Source: Entrophospora sp. SA101
Lineage: Eukaryota; Glomeromycota; Glomeromycetes; Entrophosporales; Entrophosporaceae
Reading direction: 5' to 3'
Length of the DNA stretch: 10,321 bases
NCBI GenBank assembly: GCA_958430865.1
Contig: CAUDNR010000590.1
Span: forward strand, 1 to 10,321
Shown here: positions 8,362-10,321 of the stretch, one piece after another
Position numbering within the stretch: position 1 is the first letter of the stretch
Layout of the letters: the number at the start of each line of letters is the position of its first letter
The notes under the pieces: model-generated
What the model saw: only the letters and a program-made list of their open reading frames with translations
Databases searched by the model: none
Told to the model about the DNA's origin: nothing
Program-made: the position numbers and the translations under genes

Positions 8362-8709
8362 ATTCATGTAAAATCATTATTTAGAAATATGGAAAATTTG
8401 ATTAATATTATTATTTAGTAATGTGTTTAATTACTTGTGTAAAATCATTATTGAGAAATATGGAAAATTTGATTAATATTATTATTTAGTAATGTGTGTT
8501 TAATTATTCATGTAAAATCATTATTTAGAAATATGGGAAATTTGTTTAATATTATTATTTAGTAATGTGTGTTTAATTACTCGTGTAAAATCATTATTGA
8601 GAAATATGGAAAATTTGATTAATATTATTATTTAGTAATGTGTGTTTAATTATTCATGTAAAATCATTATTTAGAAATATGGAAAATTAATATTATTATT
8701 ATTTAGTAG
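8362..8709 (+). repeat. About 73-bp tandem repeat, 4.8 units, alternating A-B-A-B-A
   Basis: Units begin at 8362, 8433, 8506, 8579 and 8652 (spacings 71, 73, 73, 73). Units 1, 3 and 5 share ATTCATGTAAAATC and ATTATTTAG. Units 2 and 4 instead have A(C)T(T/C)GTGTAAAATC and ATTATTGAG. The array therefore has a two-unit higher-order period of about 146 bp. The last unit is shortened and ends ATTTAGTAGG. The array lies inside the pogo-like element. Confidence 0.9.
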
Positions 8710-8776
8710 GGATTTTAAATTAATCTTAATATAGTAGTAATGTGGGGGGTTTTTTTATAAAATGTATATCACGTGA

Positions 8777-8967
8777 ATCCGTTGTAACGCGATTAGTACT
8801 TATTACTAAAATCCTACCAAAAAATCCGTTGTCCGTTGAAACGCGATTTAAATATAAAATCCGTTGAAACGAGAATTTTTTAATTGATAAAATCAAGGGG
8901 TAAAATCAAAAATCCGTTGAAACAAAAATCCGTTGAAACGAAGTCTGTTGAAATGAGGGTTCGACTG
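8777..8967. repeat. Right subterminal repeat cluster and TIR of the pogo-like element
   Basis: Copies of ATCCGTTGAAACG(A/C)G, all in plus orientation, begin at 8777 (one base changed), 8824 (partial), 8831, 8859, 8912 and 8928. A diverged copy at 8943-8957 overlaps the terminal repeat ending at 8967. Spacing is irregular. Clustered subterminal motifs matching the TIR are expected to bind transposase. Confidence 0.75.
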
Positions 8968-8969
8968 TA

Positions 8970-9155
8970 CACATTATAACGTTGAAAATATGGTTCCTTC
9001 TGTTAAGCATGGTGGTGGTGGAATAATGGTATGGGGATGTTTTTCTGGAAAGGGATTAGGACCATTGGTTAAAGTTGAAGGTAAAATGAATCGCCTTGAC
9101 TATATAAAAATTTTAGAAAATGATTTACTACCAACAATTGGAAAACAATTTAATG
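8970..9155 (+). pseudogene. Tc1/mariner transposase fragment
   Basis: The plus frame from 8972 encodes about 61 residues: HYNVENMVPSVKHGGGG, then IMVWGCFSGKGLGPLVKVEG, then KMNRLDYIKILENDLLPTIG and KQFN. The VKHGGG.IMVWGCFS block is diagnostic of Tc1-family DDE transposases and lies between the first and second catalytic Asp, neither of which is present. The left side abuts the pogo-like insertion at a TA. The right side is cut at 9155/9156 by the second large repeat copy, whose sequence gives a TGA three codons past KQF. The DNA left of the pogo element (before 7754) does not translate as the missing upstream transposase, so the fragment was probably already truncated there or lost sequence. 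Confidence 0.88.
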
Positions 9156-10262
9156 TGTGATTATCAACAAGGAGAGGTAAAAATGATGAAACAATTTTAA
9201 AGTAGAACAATAAATTTCAAGGTAGTTTCTTTTTTTCCAAAACTAATGGATGATAATGTAGTTTCCGAAAATATTTTATTAGATTTCTTTTTTTTTTTTT
9301 TAATAGCTGAACGCGTTGTTCTCTCGGACGCGTTATACTTGCAAGAATATAAAAGATGCGTTCCAAGCGACGAATAAAATTGAAACAGTCTGCTTGGAAA
9401 TATCAGGTTTCTTTAACATCAGTCATATGAATATTTTCTTATCAATGTTTATAATCTAATTGCGTCAAATAAATTCCAAGAATCCAAAACCCTAATGAGA
9501 ACATAACACTCATGTATTTTTATGTATTATAATCATAAATAAAAAACCCACTTAATTAAAAACAAAGAAACCCAATTAAATTTGAATTTGGCGTTATATT
9601 TTTTAAAGGACTAATGATGTAGCCCTCCTTGAAAGTAGGCACGAGTCCAGTCATTTGAGTTATTGATTTATGCACTTCAATCAAATGAACTTTTTATTTT
9701 TATTTTTAAGATTCAAGTTAATTTTTCATTATTACTAAATAATAACAACAATAACAACAATAATAAGGTTCGCTAAACCAAAGTATTTTCATATCATATA
9801 GAGCAATATCCGTCAAATCTTAAAAATAAAACTTCAATCCAATGAATGAGCATCATCCAGAGAACAAACTGGAATTATAGCACCAACTAATTAATTCTTG
9901 TGTGTTTTTTTTATTTTTCATTGCTATTCAATATCTTTAGCATTTATCCTCAAAAACACATCCAAAACTCCATTTTAAATTCTAATGATAAGTTCTCGAT
10001 AATCTTAAACTAAATAATAGTGTGATATAGCAACTTTAATTCTTCCATTTTCATTCTTTGAAGGGCAATAGTTAGTAATTATTAGTTGAATAAAGACTCC
10101 AATTCTGGCACACAATACGTTGAACTCTTTTGATTGAAGTAATTGAATATCTTTAGATTATTATTGCTATCAATATTATACCATTTACATTTCTTTATTC
10201 TTTCCCGATTAACACATTTCTGAATTGCTTCTATTGTCATTTTTCTAGTATTTTTGTTGACA
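9156..10262 (+). repeat. 1107-bp perfect direct repeat, second copy
   Basis: Identical at every position to 5306-6412 (offset 3850). Its left edge truncates the mariner fragment. Its right edge merges through six shared bases (TTGACA, 10257-10262) into a copy of 4361-4424. Relative to the first locus, this places upstream DNA downstream of the block. Confidence 0.97.
9310..9354 (+). promoter_or_regulatory. Paired ACGCGT boxes with adjacent TATA box (copy 2)
   Basis: Exact duplicate of the copy-1 cluster: AACGCGT at 9310-9316, ACGCGTT at 9328-9334, TATAAAA at 9348-9354. If active as a promoter, it now reads away from the mariner fragment into duplicated noncoding DNA. Confidence 0.4.
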
Positions 10263-10320
10263 AAAAAATCGCTTGCTTTTATAATTGAAAAATAATTAGA
10301 AAAACATGAATTATGATAAT
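10257..10320 (+). repeat. 64-bp segment repeated from 4361-4424 (second copy)
   Basis: Perfect 64-bp match to 4361-4424. The final base of the window (10321 C) differs from 4425 G, so either the match ends here or there is a single difference before it continues outside the window. Confidence 0.93.
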
Positions 10321-10321
10321 C

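Larger units (their letters stand above)
7756..8967. mobile_element. pogo/Tigger-like DNA transposon, non-autonomous, 1212 bp
   Basis: The left end starts CAGTCAACCTCGTTTCAACG. The right end, read from outside, starts CAGTCGAACCCTCATTTCAA. These imperfect terminal inverted repeats begin CAGTC and are flanked on both sides by the dinucleotide TA (7754-7755 and 8968-8969), the target duplication of pogo/Tc1-type elements. Inside are repeated ATCCGTTGAAACG motifs near both ends, a minus-strand remnant resembling a CENP-B/Tigger transposase C-terminus (8163-7949), a 44-codon plus-strand open frame of unknown nature (8182-8316), and a 73-bp tandem array (8362-8709). The DDE catalytic domain is absent, so it would need a transposase from elsewhere. 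It sits directly beside a mariner transposase fragment. Confidence 0.8.

Noticed and set aside
9150..9185. Apparent continuation of the mariner protein into DYQQGE, reminiscent of the FQQDNAP motif
   Set aside because: This sequence belongs to the 1107-bp block and is present identically at 5306 without any mariner sequence before it; the resemblance also needs a frame change.
1..10321. CRISPR array, tRNA, rRNA or prokaryotic operon signals
   Set aside because: No regular repeat-spacer structure, no cloverleaf or rRNA-like sequence was seen; the only tandem array (8362-8709) has directly abutting units.

Overview
The window looks like nuclear DNA of an early-diverging filamentous fungus, most probably an arbuscular mycorrhizal fungus of the Rhizophagus type (Glomeromycotina). 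This is inferred from strongly AT-rich intergenic DNA, genes split by short introns (about 75-130 nt), asparagine homopolymers in proteins, a methyltransferase of the kind expanded in these fungi, and decayed Tc1/mariner and pogo/Tigger transposons. No database search was possible, so the organism is an inference.

Left part (1-4182): three spliced genes. A small secreted protein resembling the N-terminus of MCFD2-type EF-hand cargo-receptor partners lies on the minus strand (329 to 40, possibly continuing off the window). It is divergent from a five-exon BAR-domain gene (550-1876, plus strand, 302 aa predicted). Convergent with the latter is a five-exon SAM-dependent methyltransferase gene (4182 to 2839, minus strand, 347 aa predicted) with a GC-AG intron and an N-myristoylation-like start. 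About 960 bp separate these two genes tail to tail.

Middle (4183-7755): gene-poor AT-rich DNA with a GC-rich patch at 4720-4757. It holds the first copy of a 1107-bp block (5306-6412) containing paired ACGCGT sites next to a TATA box. A broken, unrecognised minus-strand gene follows (about 7688 to 7129; in-frame stop, frameshift, one good intron), with a GC-richer stretch downstream of it.

Right part (7756-10321): a 1212-bp pogo/Tigger-like element (7756-8967) is inserted at a TA next to a Tc1/mariner transposase fragment (8970-9155). The element carries subterminal repeats, a transposase C-terminal remnant and a 73-bp tandem array. The mariner fragment is cut off by a second, base-for-base identical copy of the 1107-bp block (9156-10262). 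That copy then runs directly into a 64-bp copy of 4361-4424. The order is therefore permuted: in the first place 4361 lies before 5306-6412, in the second it lies after. This is the most striking structure here. It fits reintegration of a circular DNA, a rearranged tandem duplication, or a misassembly.

The genes do not form an operon or an obvious pathway. The right half is a record of transposition and very recent segmental duplication. I found no clear new biological system.
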